Shown here piece after piece: positions 1 through 7,394 of a stretch of 64,000 nt of DNA (positions are counted from its first letter, which is position 1; each line of letters begins with the position of its first letter). The DNA is taken from the NCBI RefSeq assembly GCF_023554105.1, contig NZ_JAMJWE010000010.1, positions 62,001 through 126,000 on the forward strand. The letters are read 5' to 3'. The notes beneath the pieces were generated by a model. The model saw nothing but the letters and a program-made list of their open reading frames with translations. It was not told where the DNA came from and searched no databases. Both the position numbers and the translations under genes were made by a program. The DNA is from Brucella sp. 21LCYQ03. GTDB lineage: Bacteria; Pseudomonadota; Alphaproteobacteria; Rhizobiales; Rhizobiaceae.

Positions 1-178
1 CGGCAGCAAACCCCTGCGTCACATCAACCGTTGGCTGATAGGGCGGAATGGCCATCGTGACTTCGGAGAGTGAAATCTTGAAGACGATAAAAAACGGAAC
101 CAGAAAGAACAGCAGCAGCCAAAAATACGGCACTGCGATCACGAGGCGACTGGTTATGGAAGCAATCAGCTTTTGCAT
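1..178 (-). CDS. potH: Putrescine/spermidine ABC transporter permease, N-terminal fragment (PotH-like)
   Basis: The first 59 residues of an inner-membrane permease; the rest lies beyond the window edge. The visible part starts MQKLIASITSRL and has one strongly hydrophobic segment (about residues 12-34, with FWLLLFFLVPFFIVF), then the SLSEVTMAIPPY stretch typical of the start of PotH/PotB-type permeases. A strong GGAGG ribosome site overlaps the stop of the upstream ATPase gene, 13 bp away, so the two are translationally close. With potF and potG it would form a binding-protein-dependent polyamine importer. The family call rests on the N-terminus and on context. Confidence 0.8.
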   Translation of the reverse strand, partial: MQKLIASITSRLVIAVPYFWLLLFFLVPFFIVFKISLSEVTMAIPPYQPTVDVTQGFAA

Positions 179-191
179 GTGCCTCCCCTCC

Positions 192-1337
192 TTAAGCCGT
201 CAGCACCAGACCGGCATCGGTGTCAAATGAAACCCATACACGCTCATCATAGGTTAGCGGGTTTTCCGTCTTACGCACGGCATTCAGACTTGCAGCCTTA
301 ATGGTACGGCCATTTTCGAGGCGAACGTGGAAAACCGTCATATCGCCAAAATAGGCAATATCCCAAAGCTCGCCTTCAACTGCATTGACGGACGTCTCTT
401 CCGGTTTCTCGCGGGTGATGCGCGTCTTTTCAGGACGCACCGCATACCAGACCTTTTGGCCAGCGCTCAGCTGCTCGCGAGTTTCGGTCTGAATATGAAA
501 GCCGAATTTCTCAGTGGCGATTTCTGCCTCACCACTCGCGGCTTTGACCACTTCGCCTTCGATGATATTCACATTACCGATGAAGTCGGCCACGAACTTG
601 GAGCCGGGCGCTTCATATACTTCTGCCGGTGTTGCCACCTGCATGATGCGGCCCTTGTCCATAACGGCAATACGATCGGACATAGTCATGGCTTCTTCCT
701 GATCGTGGGTAACGACCATGAAAGTCAGGCCCAGCTTGACCTGCAAATCCATCAGTTCAAACTGAGTTTCTTCGCGCAACTTCTTATCGAGCGCGCCAAG
801 CGGTTCATCGAGCAGCAACACTTTTGGACGTTTAGCAACGGCACGAGCCAAGGCTACACGCTGACGCTGACCGCCGGAAAGCTGATGCGGCTTGCGCTTG
901 CCATATTGCTCAAGCTTCACGAGTTTCAGCATTTCAGCAACGCGCGCGTCGATTTCCGACTTCGCCATACCGTCCTGCTTGAGACCAAAAGCAATGTTCT
1001 TCTCAACCGTCATATGCGGGAACAGCGCATAGGACTGAAACATCATGTTCACCGGACGCTTATAAGGAGGAATACCGCGCATATCCTGACCATCCAGGGT
1101 GATGCGACCAGAGGTTGGCTCTTCAAAGCCCGCCAGCATACGCATCAGCGTGGTCTTACCGCAACCGGAAGCGCCCAAAAGCGAAAAGAACTCTCGATTA
1201 AAGACATTGAGCGACAGATTATCAACGGCAGTAAAATCGCCGAAAATCTTCGTTACATTCTCAAATGAAATATAAGGCTTCGCTGCCGGATCATTCCAAG
1301 GCGCGAATTTGCGGCGAAAACTGCCAAAAGATTCCAT
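192..1337 (-). CDS. potG: Polyamine ABC transporter ATP-binding protein
   Basis: Energises import of putrescine or a related polyamine on the cytoplasmic face of the membrane. The 381-residue protein has a full ABC ATPase core: Walker A GASGCGKT (55-62), Q-loop near 101, signature LSGGQ (153-157), Walker B VLLLDEP (173-179) and switch His211. A C-terminal region (about 280-375) fits the TOBE domain of the PotA/PotG/UgpC class. It lies between potF upstream and potH downstream on the same strand. PotG and PotA are hard to separate by sequence; PotG is preferred because the binding protein is PotF-like and encoded first in the operon. Confidence 0.92.
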   Translation of the reverse strand: MESFGSFRRKFAPWNDPAAKPYISFENVTKIFGDFTAVDNLSLNVFNREFFSLLGASGCGKTTLMRMLAGFEEPTSGRITLDGQDMRGIPPYKRPVNMMFQSYALFPHMTVEKNIAFGLKQDGMAKSEIDARVAEMLKLVKLEQYGKRKPHQLSGGQRQRVALARAVAKRPKVLLLDEPLGALDKKLREETQFELMDLQVKLGLTFMVVTHDQEEAMTMSDRIAVMDKGRIMQVATPAEVYEAPGSKFVADFIGNVNIIEGEVVKAASGEAEIATEKFGFHIQTETREQLSAGQKVWYAVRPEKTRITREKPEETSVNAVEGELWDIAYFGDMTVFHVRLENGRTIKAASLNAVRKTENPLTYDERVWVSFDTDAGLVLTA

Positions 1338-1412
1338 TCCGTTCCCCTATCGCTCTATCAGGAACCTGACATTCACAGGCAGAGCCTGCCATTAAGGTAT
1401 ATTTTAAGACGT

Positions 1413-1447
1413 AGAGCGGCCCTCCTGTATGAACAGTGAGCCGCTCT
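1413..1447 (-). promoter_or_regulatory. Intercistronic hairpin between potF and potG
   Basis: An 8-bp perfect stem (AGAGCGGC with GCCGCTCT) encloses a second 4-bp stem (CTGT/ACAG) in the 163-bp gap after the binding-protein gene. No T-run follows on the transcribed strand, so it is more likely an mRNA-stabilising or attenuating hairpin than a full terminator. Such structures often let the binding protein be made in excess of the membrane subunits; that role is inferred. Confidence 0.5.
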
Positions 1448-1500
1448 CAATTTCAACGCTTAACGCGCCTCAGCAAGTAAGCTGTCTTACGATTTAACTA

Positions 1501-2604
1501 TTACTGGCCTGTGACAATCTTGGTCCAGGCGCGTGTAACATAGCGCTGTGTCTTCTGATCATAAGGCGTTGGCACAAAAAGCTTTTTCAGCACATCTTCG
1601 CTTGGATAGATTTCTGGATCATCCAGAATTTCCTTGTCGATGAATTCTTGTGAAGCCTTGTTGCCGTTGGCATAGAAAACAAAGTTCGATGCCTTGGCAG
1701 CAACTTCCGGACGCATGATATAATTCATGAATTCAAGCGCTTCTGGCACGTGCTTTGAATCTGCCGGGATAGCCATCTGGTCAAACCACATCAGCGCGCC
1801 TTCCTTCGGGATCGAATAACCGATCTCTACGCCCTGATTGGCCTTCTCTGCACGATCGCGCGCCTGAAAAATATCACCCGAATAGCCGATAGCCATGCAG
1901 ATATCGCCGTTTGCCAGCGCATTGATATATTCCGACGAGTGGAACTTGCGGATATTTGGGCGTATCTTGAGATAAAGCTCCTGAGCCTTTTCCATATCTT
2001 CAGATGATGGGGAATTTGGATCAAGACCGAGATAGTTCAGAGCCGGGCGCAGCATTTCGCTGGATGTATCCAGCAGGTAAATACCACAATCCTTTAGCTT
2101 AGCCGAAATCTCCGGGTTGTAGAGAACATCCCACGAGTCAATCGTATCCGTACCAAGGATTTCTTTGATCTTGGCCTTGTTATAGCCAATGCCGGTGGTG
2201 CCCCACATGTAGTTGATGGAATATTCATTGCCCGGGTCATAGGTCGCCGCACGGGTTGAAATTTCGTCCCACATGTTCTTGAGGTTCGGCAGCTTGTCTT
2301 TATCAAGCTTCAGGAACACGCCTGCCGGGATCTGACGACCAAGAAATTCACCCGATGGCACCACGAGATCGTAGCCGCTACCGCCCGCAAGAAGCTTAGT
2401 TTCGAGAATTTCGTTGGAATCATAAACGTCGTAGACGACTTTGATTCCGGTTTCCTTAGTGAAGTCCTTGAGGATCGAATCGTCGATATAATCCGACCAA
2501 TTATAAATATTGACCACCCGCTCCTGCGCGCTTGCGGGAAATACGGCGGCGCTCACAAGGCCCGAGACCATTGTTGTCGCCAGAAGAAAGGATTTCATCC
2601 TCAT
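1501..2604 (-). CDS. potF: Periplasmic putrescine-binding protein
   Basis: Captures putrescine or a related polyamine in the periplasm and delivers it to the PotGH(I) importer. The start chosen (MRMKSFLL) has GGAG 8 nt upstream; an in-frame ATG four codons earlier overlaps that ribosome site. A Sec signal peptide ends at about residue 26 (PASA before QERVV). The mature protein opens with IYNWSDYI (33-40), where Trp-Ser-Asp are ligand-binding residues in the PotF/PotD family, followed by a typical class II binding-protein fold of normal length (367 aa). First gene of the pot operon. Exact ligand preference (putrescine or spermidine) is not decidable here. Confidence 0.9.
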   Translation of the reverse strand: MRMKSFLLATTMVSGLVSAAVFPASAQERVVNIYNWSDYIDDSILKDFTKETGIKVVYDVYDSNEILETKLLAGGSGYDLVVPSGEFLGRQIPAGVFLKLDKDKLPNLKNMWDEISTRAATYDPGNEYSINYMWGTTGIGYNKAKIKEILGTDTIDSWDVLYNPEISAKLKDCGIYLLDTSSEMLRPALNYLGLDPNSPSSEDMEKAQELYLKIRPNIRKFHSSEYINALANGDICMAIGYSGDIFQARDRAEKANQGVEIGYSIPKEGALMWFDQMAIPADSKHVPEALEFMNYIMRPEVAAKASNFVFYANGNKASQEFIDKEILDDPEIYPSEDVLKKLFVPTPYDQKTQRYVTRAWTKIVTGQ

Positions 2605-2765
2605 CGCGTGCTCCATTCTGCACCGTAATTTCCGGTACAGCTTAAGGGTGGGTAAACTGTTTCACTCACTACCTTTTTAGATTGTGCAGCATTCGTCAAC
2701 CGGCTGATGACAACACGAACATAAAAATTGCGATGCTCGCGCCTTACCGACGAAATATCGAAGCT

Positions 2766-4172
2766 TTACTGAAAGTCAAAGGCAGAGATTCCCGCCACCA
2801 TTTCATCAAGCCCTAATGGACGCGTAAGCGGCGGCTCGGCCCGTGTGATGCAACCCTGTCGTTCACAAAGCCGACAGGCGGGACCGATTTCCGTGCTGGG
2901 AGAACTTATCGCTCCGTAGATTGTGTCGCGACCCGCATCAAGCGAGCAGCCGAGTAGAATGGCAGTACGGCGCGGACGCTCGTTGAAAGCGCCTTGCGGC
3001 CCTTCAAGCGTTCGCGCAATCGTCAAATAGCCGGAGCCATCGGACAGTTCTACTGGCTCCACAAGCACCTGCCCTGCTTGAGTAAACGCTGCATAGACCG
3101 GCAGTTTGGGACATTGCCCACCAAACCGGACGGGAAATCCTTCGGCACCCGCCATGCGCAAGCGATTGCCCGCATGGTCAATTTCCATCAAGAAAAACGG
3201 CAAGGCAGAGTTACCCTGTCGTTGAAGCGTTGTGAGCCGGTTCGCCGCCTGTTGAAACGACACACCAAAGCGAGAGCGCAACACGTCAACATCATAGCGC
3301 GCCCGCACAGCTGCATCGCGAAACTGCCGATAGGGCATCATCAAAGCCTGTGCTGCATAACGTGCCAGTTCAAAACGCGCGATGCGCTTTGCTTCACTGG
3401 ACGAGAGTTTCAGCGCTTCCGTTTCGGCGCCGATCATCACCTGCATACGAATAAGCGCCGCTTCCATCGCAATTTCCTGCAACTGATCAAAGGGCGACAA
3501 TCGCTCCGATATAAACAGTCGCTGCGAATGCCGGTCGTAACGTCTGCGCCAGTTCGGCATGGTCGCGACGGGCAGCGTACGCACAGTAATGCCATGCTCG
3601 CGCCGCAGCCATTCTTTCAGCGCACCCGACAAATCACTTTCGGGTTTCAGCAGCGCATAAAAACTCTCTGCCTCTTCTTCGATACGCGGATAATGATTGG
3701 GTCGCCGCGCCATAACATCGCGCACTTCATCAAGTGGCAGACGCGTGGCAGAAAGCTGCGCATCGCTGCCTTCATGCGAAAGCAATTGCGACAGATCAGA
3801 CAAGCGTTGCTGTTGCTCACGATAGGCGCGATAAAGCTTCACGATGCCAGTGGCAGCATTGGGCGCCGCCTCGCCAATTTCCACCAGCTCCTGATCGCCC
3901 GGCAGTTCACCTGTCAAAAGCGGATCGGAAAATACTTCCTTTAAGCCCGCAACCGTTGTTCCGCTCTCTGCCTGAAGACCGTCCAAATCAAGCTTGTAGA
4001 CGCTGGCAAGCTTTAACAAAAGCTGTACCGTCAGCGGACGCTGATTACGCTCAATAAGATTGAGATAAGACGGCGAAATGCCAAGCGCTTCGGCCATAGA
4101 CGTCTGCGTCAAACTGCGCTCGTTGCGGATACGTCTAATGCGTGGACCAGCAAATATCTTGCGTTCGCTCAT
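2766..4172 (-). CDS. ScfR/RamB-type short-chain fatty acyl transcriptional regulator
   Basis: A 468-residue DNA-binding regulator with an N-terminal XRE helix-turn-helix (about 9-63, with SPSYLNLIERNQRPLT), a central region aligning with ImmA/IrrE-like proteins, and a C-terminal DUF2083-type domain with a cysteine cluster CRLCERQGC near the end. In the central region the metalloprotease HExxH is replaced by QEIAME, so peptidase activity is unlikely. It is divergent from aceA; relatives (RamB in actinobacteria, ScfR elsewhere) control glyoxylate or propionate/acetate genes and sense acyl-CoA. Control of aceA is inferred. The start was chosen for the GGGAGGA site 4 nt upstream. Confidence 0.85.
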   Translation of the reverse strand: MSERKIFAGPRIRRIRNERSLTQTSMAEALGISPSYLNLIERNQRPLTVQLLLKLASVYKLDLDGLQAESGTTVAGLKEVFSDPLLTGELPGDQELVEIGEAAPNAATGIVKLYRAYREQQQRLSDLSQLLSHEGSDAQLSATRLPLDEVRDVMARRPNHYPRIEEEAESFYALLKPESDLSGALKEWLRREHGITVRTLPVATMPNWRRRYDRHSQRLFISERLSPFDQLQEIAMEAALIRMQVMIGAETEALKLSSSEAKRIARFELARYAAQALMMPYRQFRDAAVRARYDVDVLRSRFGVSFQQAANRLTTLQRQGNSALPFFLMEIDHAGNRLRMAGAEGFPVRFGGQCPKLPVYAAFTQAGQVLVEPVELSDGSGYLTIARTLEGPQGAFNERPRRTAILLGCSLDAGRDTIYGAISSPSTEIGPACRLCERQGCITRAEPPLTRPLGLDEMVAGISAFDFQ

Positions 4173-4200
4173 CCGGTCCTCCCAAACCAAAACGGCAACC

Positions 4201-4350
4201 TTTACAATTCATGACAAAATATCCGCAAAGCCAAGCTTTGACAATATTTACAAATTTACAGATTGCCGCAGTCAATTTTCAGACAGCATGACTTCAATTA
4301 TCAGGCCGTTTTACTGCTTTTTATGGCTGTCCTAGCTTCACAGTTGTAAA
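4201..4350. promoter_or_regulatory. Divergent regulator/aceA control region with TTTACAA boxes
   Basis: The intergenic region holds three copies of a 7-mer, TTTACAA at 4201-4207 and 4247-4253 and its complement TTGTAAA at 4344-4350, plus a perfect inverted repeat CAAAGC-CAA-GCTTTG at 4226-4240. These are candidate operators for the adjacent ScfR-like protein. Only the repeats are seen; the binding is inferred. Confidence 0.4.
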
Positions 4351-4419
4351 TCTAGTCACAGAAAGAGCGACGATATTCTGCTCTTCCAGAACCTGATCAA
4401 AGTGTGAGGAGACACCGAA

Positions 4420-5709
4420 ATGACAGATTTTTACAGCCTTATCCCTTCGGCACCAAAAGGTCGCTTTGACGGCATTGAGCGTGCGCATACAGCCGAAGAT
4501 GTGAAGAGGCTGCGCGGTTCGGTGGAAATCAAGTATTCGCTGGCGGAGATGGGTGCAACGCGTCTCTGGAAGCTGATCCACGAGGAAGATTTCGTCAATG
4601 CGCTTGGCGCACTTTCCGGCAATCAGGCCATGCAAATGGTTCGCGCAGGTCTGAAGGCGATCTACCTTTCCGGTTGGCAGGTTGCAGCGGATGCGAACAC
4701 GGCTTCAGCCATGTATCCCGACCAGTCGCTTTATCCGGCGAATGCCGCACCTGAACTCGCCAAGCGCATCAACAAGACGTTGCAGCGTGCCGACCAGATT
4801 GAAACAGCAGAAGGCAAAGGCTTGTCGGTCGATACGTGGTTTGCGCCAATTGTTGCCGATGCGGAAGCAGGCTTCGGCGGACCGCTGAATGCTTTCGAGA
4901 TCATGAAAGCTTTCATCGAAGCGGGTGCTGCCGGTGTGCATTATGAAGACCAGCTGGCATCTGAAAAGAAGTGCGGCCATTTAGGCGGCAAGGTTTTGAT
5001 CCCGACTGCGGCCCATATCCGTAACCTTAATGCGGCACGCCTGGCGGCTGACGTTATGGGAACTTCCACGCTTGTTATCGCCCGCACGGATGCGGAAGCT
5101 GCCAAGCTTCTGACCTCGGATATCGATGAACGCGACCAGCCTTTCGTTGATTACGATGCGGGCCGCACAGCGGAAGGCTTCTATCAGGTGAAGAACGGCA
5201 TTGAGCCATGTATCGCCCGCGCGATTGCCTATGCGCCCTATTGTGATCTCATCTGGATGGAAACATCCAAGCCCGATCTCGAACAGGCTCGTCGCTTTGC
5301 GGAAGCCGTGCATAAGGCACATCCGGGCAAGAAGCTCGCTTATAACTGCTCACCGTCGTTCAACTGGAAAAAGAACCTCGACGACGCAACGATTGCCAAG
5401 TTCCAGCGTGAGCTGGGCGCGATGGGCTACAAATTCCAGTTCATCACACTGGCCGGCTTCCACCAGCTCAACTTCGGCATGTTCGAACTGGCACGCGGCT
5501 ACAAAGATCGTCAGATGGCAGCTTATTCCGAGCTGCAACAGGCGGAATTTGCAGCCGAAGCCAATGGCTACACCGCAACCAAACACCAACGCGAAGTCGG
5601 CACCGGCTATTTCGATGCTGTATCACTCGCAATCACCGGCGGCCAGTCTTCGACAACCGCTATGAAGGAATCCACCGAAACAGCGCAGTTCCGTCCGGCT
5701 GCTGAGTGA
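4420..5709 (+). CDS. aceA: Isocitrate lyase
   Basis: Cleaves isocitrate to glyoxylate and succinate, the first glyoxylate-shunt step, allowing growth on acetate and fatty acids. The 429-residue length matches bacterial ICL. The catalytic loop KKCGH is intact with Cys185, and NCSPSFNW near residue 310 is the second family signature. A good ribosome site (GAGGAG) lies about 8 nt before the ATG. The next small gene starts 27 bp after the stop and may be co-transcribed. Malate synthase is not in the window. The beta-oxidation operon at 38.8-44.1 kb would supply acetyl-CoA to this route. Confidence 0.97.
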   Translation: MTDFYSLIPSAPKGRFDGIERAHTAEDVKRLRGSVEIKYSLAEMGATRLWKLIHEEDFVNALGALSGNQAMQMVRAGLKAIYLSGWQVAADANTASAMYPDQSLYPANAAPELAKRINKTLQRADQIETAEGKGLSVDTWFAPIVADAEAGFGGPLNAFEIMKAFIEAGAAGVHYEDQLASEKKCGHLGGKVLIPTAAHIRNLNAARLAADVMGTSTLVIARTDAEAAKLLTSDIDERDQPFVDYDAGRTAEGFYQVKNGIEPCIARAIAYAPYCDLIWMETSKPDLEQARRFAEAVHKAHPGKKLAYNCSPSFNWKKNLDDATIAKFQRELGAMGYKFQFITLAGFHQLNFGMFELARGYKDRQMAAYSELQQAEFAAEANGYTATKHQREVGTGYFDAVSLAITGGQSSTTAMKESTETAQFRPAAE

Positions 5710-5736
5710 CGCCCAATTCTTGAGAGGAGAATAAAA

Positions 5737-5973
5737 ATGGCTTCGATTGCACGCGTTAAAGAAAGAGCAGAAGAGCAATCAACCTCGATGAGCACCGATC
5801 AGCAAAGCGCGATCCGTATGCTTGCCAATGATCTGCACCGCCTCAATCAGTCGGTTATGAATGCAGTCGAGGCCGGTGTTTCGGTTGAGCTGGTTCGCTC
5901 CGCTCGACATCACGGTGGAGAAGGCAACTGGGGCGATCTGCTGATCCCGGTTATCGTTACCCGAAACCCATGA
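5737..5973 (+). CDS. Small uncharacterised protein downstream of aceA
   Basis: A 78-residue soluble, charged protein with no family I recognise. It has a GAGGAG ribosome site 8 nt before its ATG and lies 27 bp after aceA, so it is probably co-transcribed. The last 18 residues (GEGNWGDLLIPVIVTRNP) are encoded by the first copy of a 55-bp exact direct repeat whose second copy lies 124 bp downstream. Its stop overlaps a possible small ORF as ATGA. No function can be assigned. Confidence 0.65.
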   Translation: MASIARVKERAEEQSTSMSTDQQSAIRMLANDLHRLNQSVMNAVEAGVSVELVRSARHHGGEGNWGDLLIPVIVTRNP

Positions 5974-6098
5974 TCGTGCTTTTGACGATTGCCTTCACCA
6001 CCATGCTTTTTTCTTTGTGTGCCTGCGGCAACACGGGAATGGCGAAGGCAACTGGGGCGATCTGCTGATCCCGGTTATCGTTACCCGAAACCCATGAT
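5920..6098. repeat. 55-bp exact direct repeat (two copies, 124-bp period)
   Basis: Copy 1 spans 5920-5974 and copy 2 spans 6044-6098; the 55 bases are identical. Outside this core the similarity continues but is degraded: upstream of copy 2 the third frame still reads a diverged version (QHGNGEGNWG against HHGGEGNWG), and the sequence after both copies encodes similar short hydrophobic peptides. This is a tandem partial duplication of the small gene's 3' end whose core has stayed identical. Confidence 0.9.
5970..6068 (+). CDS. Possible 32-aa lipoprotein-like peptide
   Basis: The ATG overlaps the stop of the preceding small gene (ATGA). The peptide starts MIVLLTIAFTTMLFSLCACG, a short hydrophobic stretch ending in a lipobox-like LCAC. 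Its last residues are encoded by copy 2 of the direct repeat in a different frame. It has no independent ribosome site, so translational coupling would be required. It may be only a by-product of the duplication. Confidence 0.2.
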   Translation: MIVLLTIAFTTMLFSLCACGNTGMAKATGAIC

Positions 6099-6237
6099 GC
6101 TCGCCATCGCAATCACCGTCGCCACCGTGCTTTTCACTTCGACAACGCTGTGGCGGCGGAAAAAATTAAGTCCAGAGCGCATCCCGAAAAGTGTGAAACG
6201 GTTTTCGGACCAGGATGCGCGTCAAAAAAACATTTAG
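6094..6237 (+). CDS. Possible 47-aa single-span membrane peptide
   Basis: Starts with a hydrophobic segment (MMLAIAITVATVLFTSTTL) directly after copy 2 of the direct repeat, in the position that the 32-aa peptide has after copy 1. Its C-terminal 30 residues are encoded by a dispersed palindromic repeat, so that part is probably read-through into non-coding DNA. No clear ribosome site. Kept as a weak candidate only. Confidence 0.2.
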   Translation: MMLAIAITVATVLFTSTTLWRRKKLSPERIPKSVKRFSDQDARQKNI

Positions 6238-6243
6238 AGCGCA
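6174..6243. repeat. Dispersed palindromic intergenic repeat (copy A)
   Basis: Outer arms GCGCATCC (6178-6185) and GGATGCGC (6213-6220) enclose inner arms CCGAAAA and TTTTCGG, followed by GTCAAAAA and a flanking AGAGCGC on both sides. The architecture matches a repeat type scattered between genes in Brucella, Ochrobactrum and rhizobia. The core GTGAAACGGTTTT recurs at 36976-37010 on the other strand, and a related element is at 55917-55960. Confidence 0.7.
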
Positions 6244-6274
6244 TTTCGGTCGCTTCATCCAAAGAACATATATT

Positions 6275-6355
6275 AGCACTTGATATACCAGTTCATCCAT
6301 GTTGGACTGGCCCAACTGACCTCCCCGGCTGGCCCTGCCAGTCGGGTTCTTTTTT
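6275..6355 (+). ncRNA. Candidate small RNA with Rho-independent terminator
   Basis: Between the repeat and the convergent bestrophin gene lies a compact sRNA-like unit: a CATATA -10-like box near 6268, a first hairpin GTTGG-ACTGGC-CCAAC (6301-6316), a single-stranded CCTCC stretch that could pair with ribosome sites, and a strong terminator. No ORF is present. The transcript would be about 80 nt. I do not recognise the Rfam family, and the start site is a guess. Confidence 0.4.
6324..6355 (+). terminator. Rho-independent terminator of the candidate sRNA
   Basis: A 10-bp stem (CCCGGCTGGC with GCCAGTCGGG, one G-U pair) and a 3-nt loop CCT are followed by TTCTTTTTT. The T-run overlaps the stop codon of the convergent bestrophin gene. 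Confidence 0.75.
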
Positions 6356-7277
6356 ACATCAGCAGATAATCTTTCGGCTGCGGCAGGTCTGGCAAATCCG
6401 TTTCGCCCAGTGCTTCTCGCAGATTGATCTCAATCGTATCCGCAATCGCGCCAATCGGCAGATCATTGGGCAGCGTGCCAAATGGCTCTTCAAGTTCATC
6501 ACCCAACGCATCGAGGCCAAAGAAGGTATAGGCGACCAGCGTGGTCGCAAAAGGCGTTCCCCAGCCGAGCATATCTGCAAATCCAAACGGAATAAAAAAG
6601 CAAAACAGATAAGCGGTGCGGTGCAAGAGCAACGTATAGCCGAAAGGCACGGGCGTAAAACGCAACCGTTCAGACGCGGCCTGCACCTCGGAAAGACCAC
6701 TAACCGATGCATTAAGCGTCTGAAAATCAATCGCATCAATGCGCCCTGCACCACGCAGTTCCGCAAGCAACACACCAATCTTGCGTAAAATGTAATCCGG
6801 CCCGTTGCGGCTTTGGGCAAAGGCCTTCTGCTCATCAAGCGTCAGCCACTTATGCGCCTTTGCTTGTCCATCACCGGGGCGCAAATGCGGCACCATCGAT
6901 TGCGTAAAAGCGATTGTATAGTGAAGCAGCTTTTCACGCGCGCCTTCCATTCCCGGCAACTGATCAAGAACCAGCGTCGCTCGTGCAAAACCGCGTGTAA
7001 CATAGACCAGTTTACCAAATACTTTGCGCGCTTCCCACCAGCGGTCGTAACAAGCATTGTTGCGAAAACCCAAGAAGATGGAAAGCGCAATACCGAGCAG
7101 TGCAAAAGCCGTACCGTTATTGAATGCCGGAACCCAGCCGGGAAAGGCACGATGCGCCCAGACGACGACCATCGACAACACGAAAACCGCAAATATCTGC
7201 GGCAATATCCGCGTGACGATGGAGCCTTTGAGAATGAAAAACAATTTCCACAAAGGCGGGCGCGGGCGAATGATCAT
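6354..7277 (-). CDS. Bestrophin-family (YneE/UPF0187) membrane channel
   Basis: Predicted inner-membrane anion or cation channel of the bacterial bestrophin family; family members form pentameric pores. The 307-residue protein starts MIIRPRPPLWKLFF, has paired N-terminal hydrophobic segments (about 20-75, containing FALLGIALSIFLGFRNNACYDRWWEARK), and a second pair near 200-235. The FRNNACYDRWWEAR segment is a strong family signature. Length is normal. It stands alone on its strand, convergent with the candidate sRNA. No obvious regulator is adjacent. Ion selectivity and physiological role are not predictable from sequence. Confidence 0.88.
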   Translation of the reverse strand: MIIRPRPPLWKLFFILKGSIVTRILPQIFAVFVLSMVVVWAHRAFPGWVPAFNNGTAFALLGIALSIFLGFRNNACYDRWWEARKVFGKLVYVTRGFARATLVLDQLPGMEGAREKLLHYTIAFTQSMVPHLRPGDGQAKAHKWLTLDEQKAFAQSRNGPDYILRKIGVLLAELRGAGRIDAIDFQTLNASVSGLSEVQAASERLRFTPVPFGYTLLLHRTAYLFCFFIPFGFADMLGWGTPFATTLVAYTFFGLDALGDELEEPFGTLPNDLPIGAIADTIEINLREALGETDLPDLPQPKDYLLM

Positions 7278-7298
7278 TTATTTTGTCCAGAAGACGAT

Positions 7299-7348
7299 TA
7301 GAGCGCCGTGCACCTTATAAGGCGCACAAAACTCGCTCCGACACTTTT
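7299..7348. repeat. Dispersed palindromic intergenic repeat, AGAGCGCC type
   Basis: Begins TTAGAGCGCC and contains the near-palindrome GTGCACCTTATAAGGCGCAC, a layout typical of short mobile intergenic repeats in Brucellaceae. It lies between the bestrophin gene and the beta-lactamase gene. Only one copy of this subtype was noted in the window. Confidence 0.4.
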
Positions 7349-7394
7349 AAAACAGGGCACCGCTATACGCCCAAACTCCGGTGATCCGCCAGCG

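Noticed and set aside
327-1268. 313-codon open frame on the plus strand
   Set aside because: Antisense to the intact potG ATPase gene, with no family features; a product of codon bias in the true gene.
2994-3944. 316-codon open frame on the plus strand
   Set aside because: Antisense to the ScfR-like regulator and rich in Arg/His/Cys as expected for a shadow frame.
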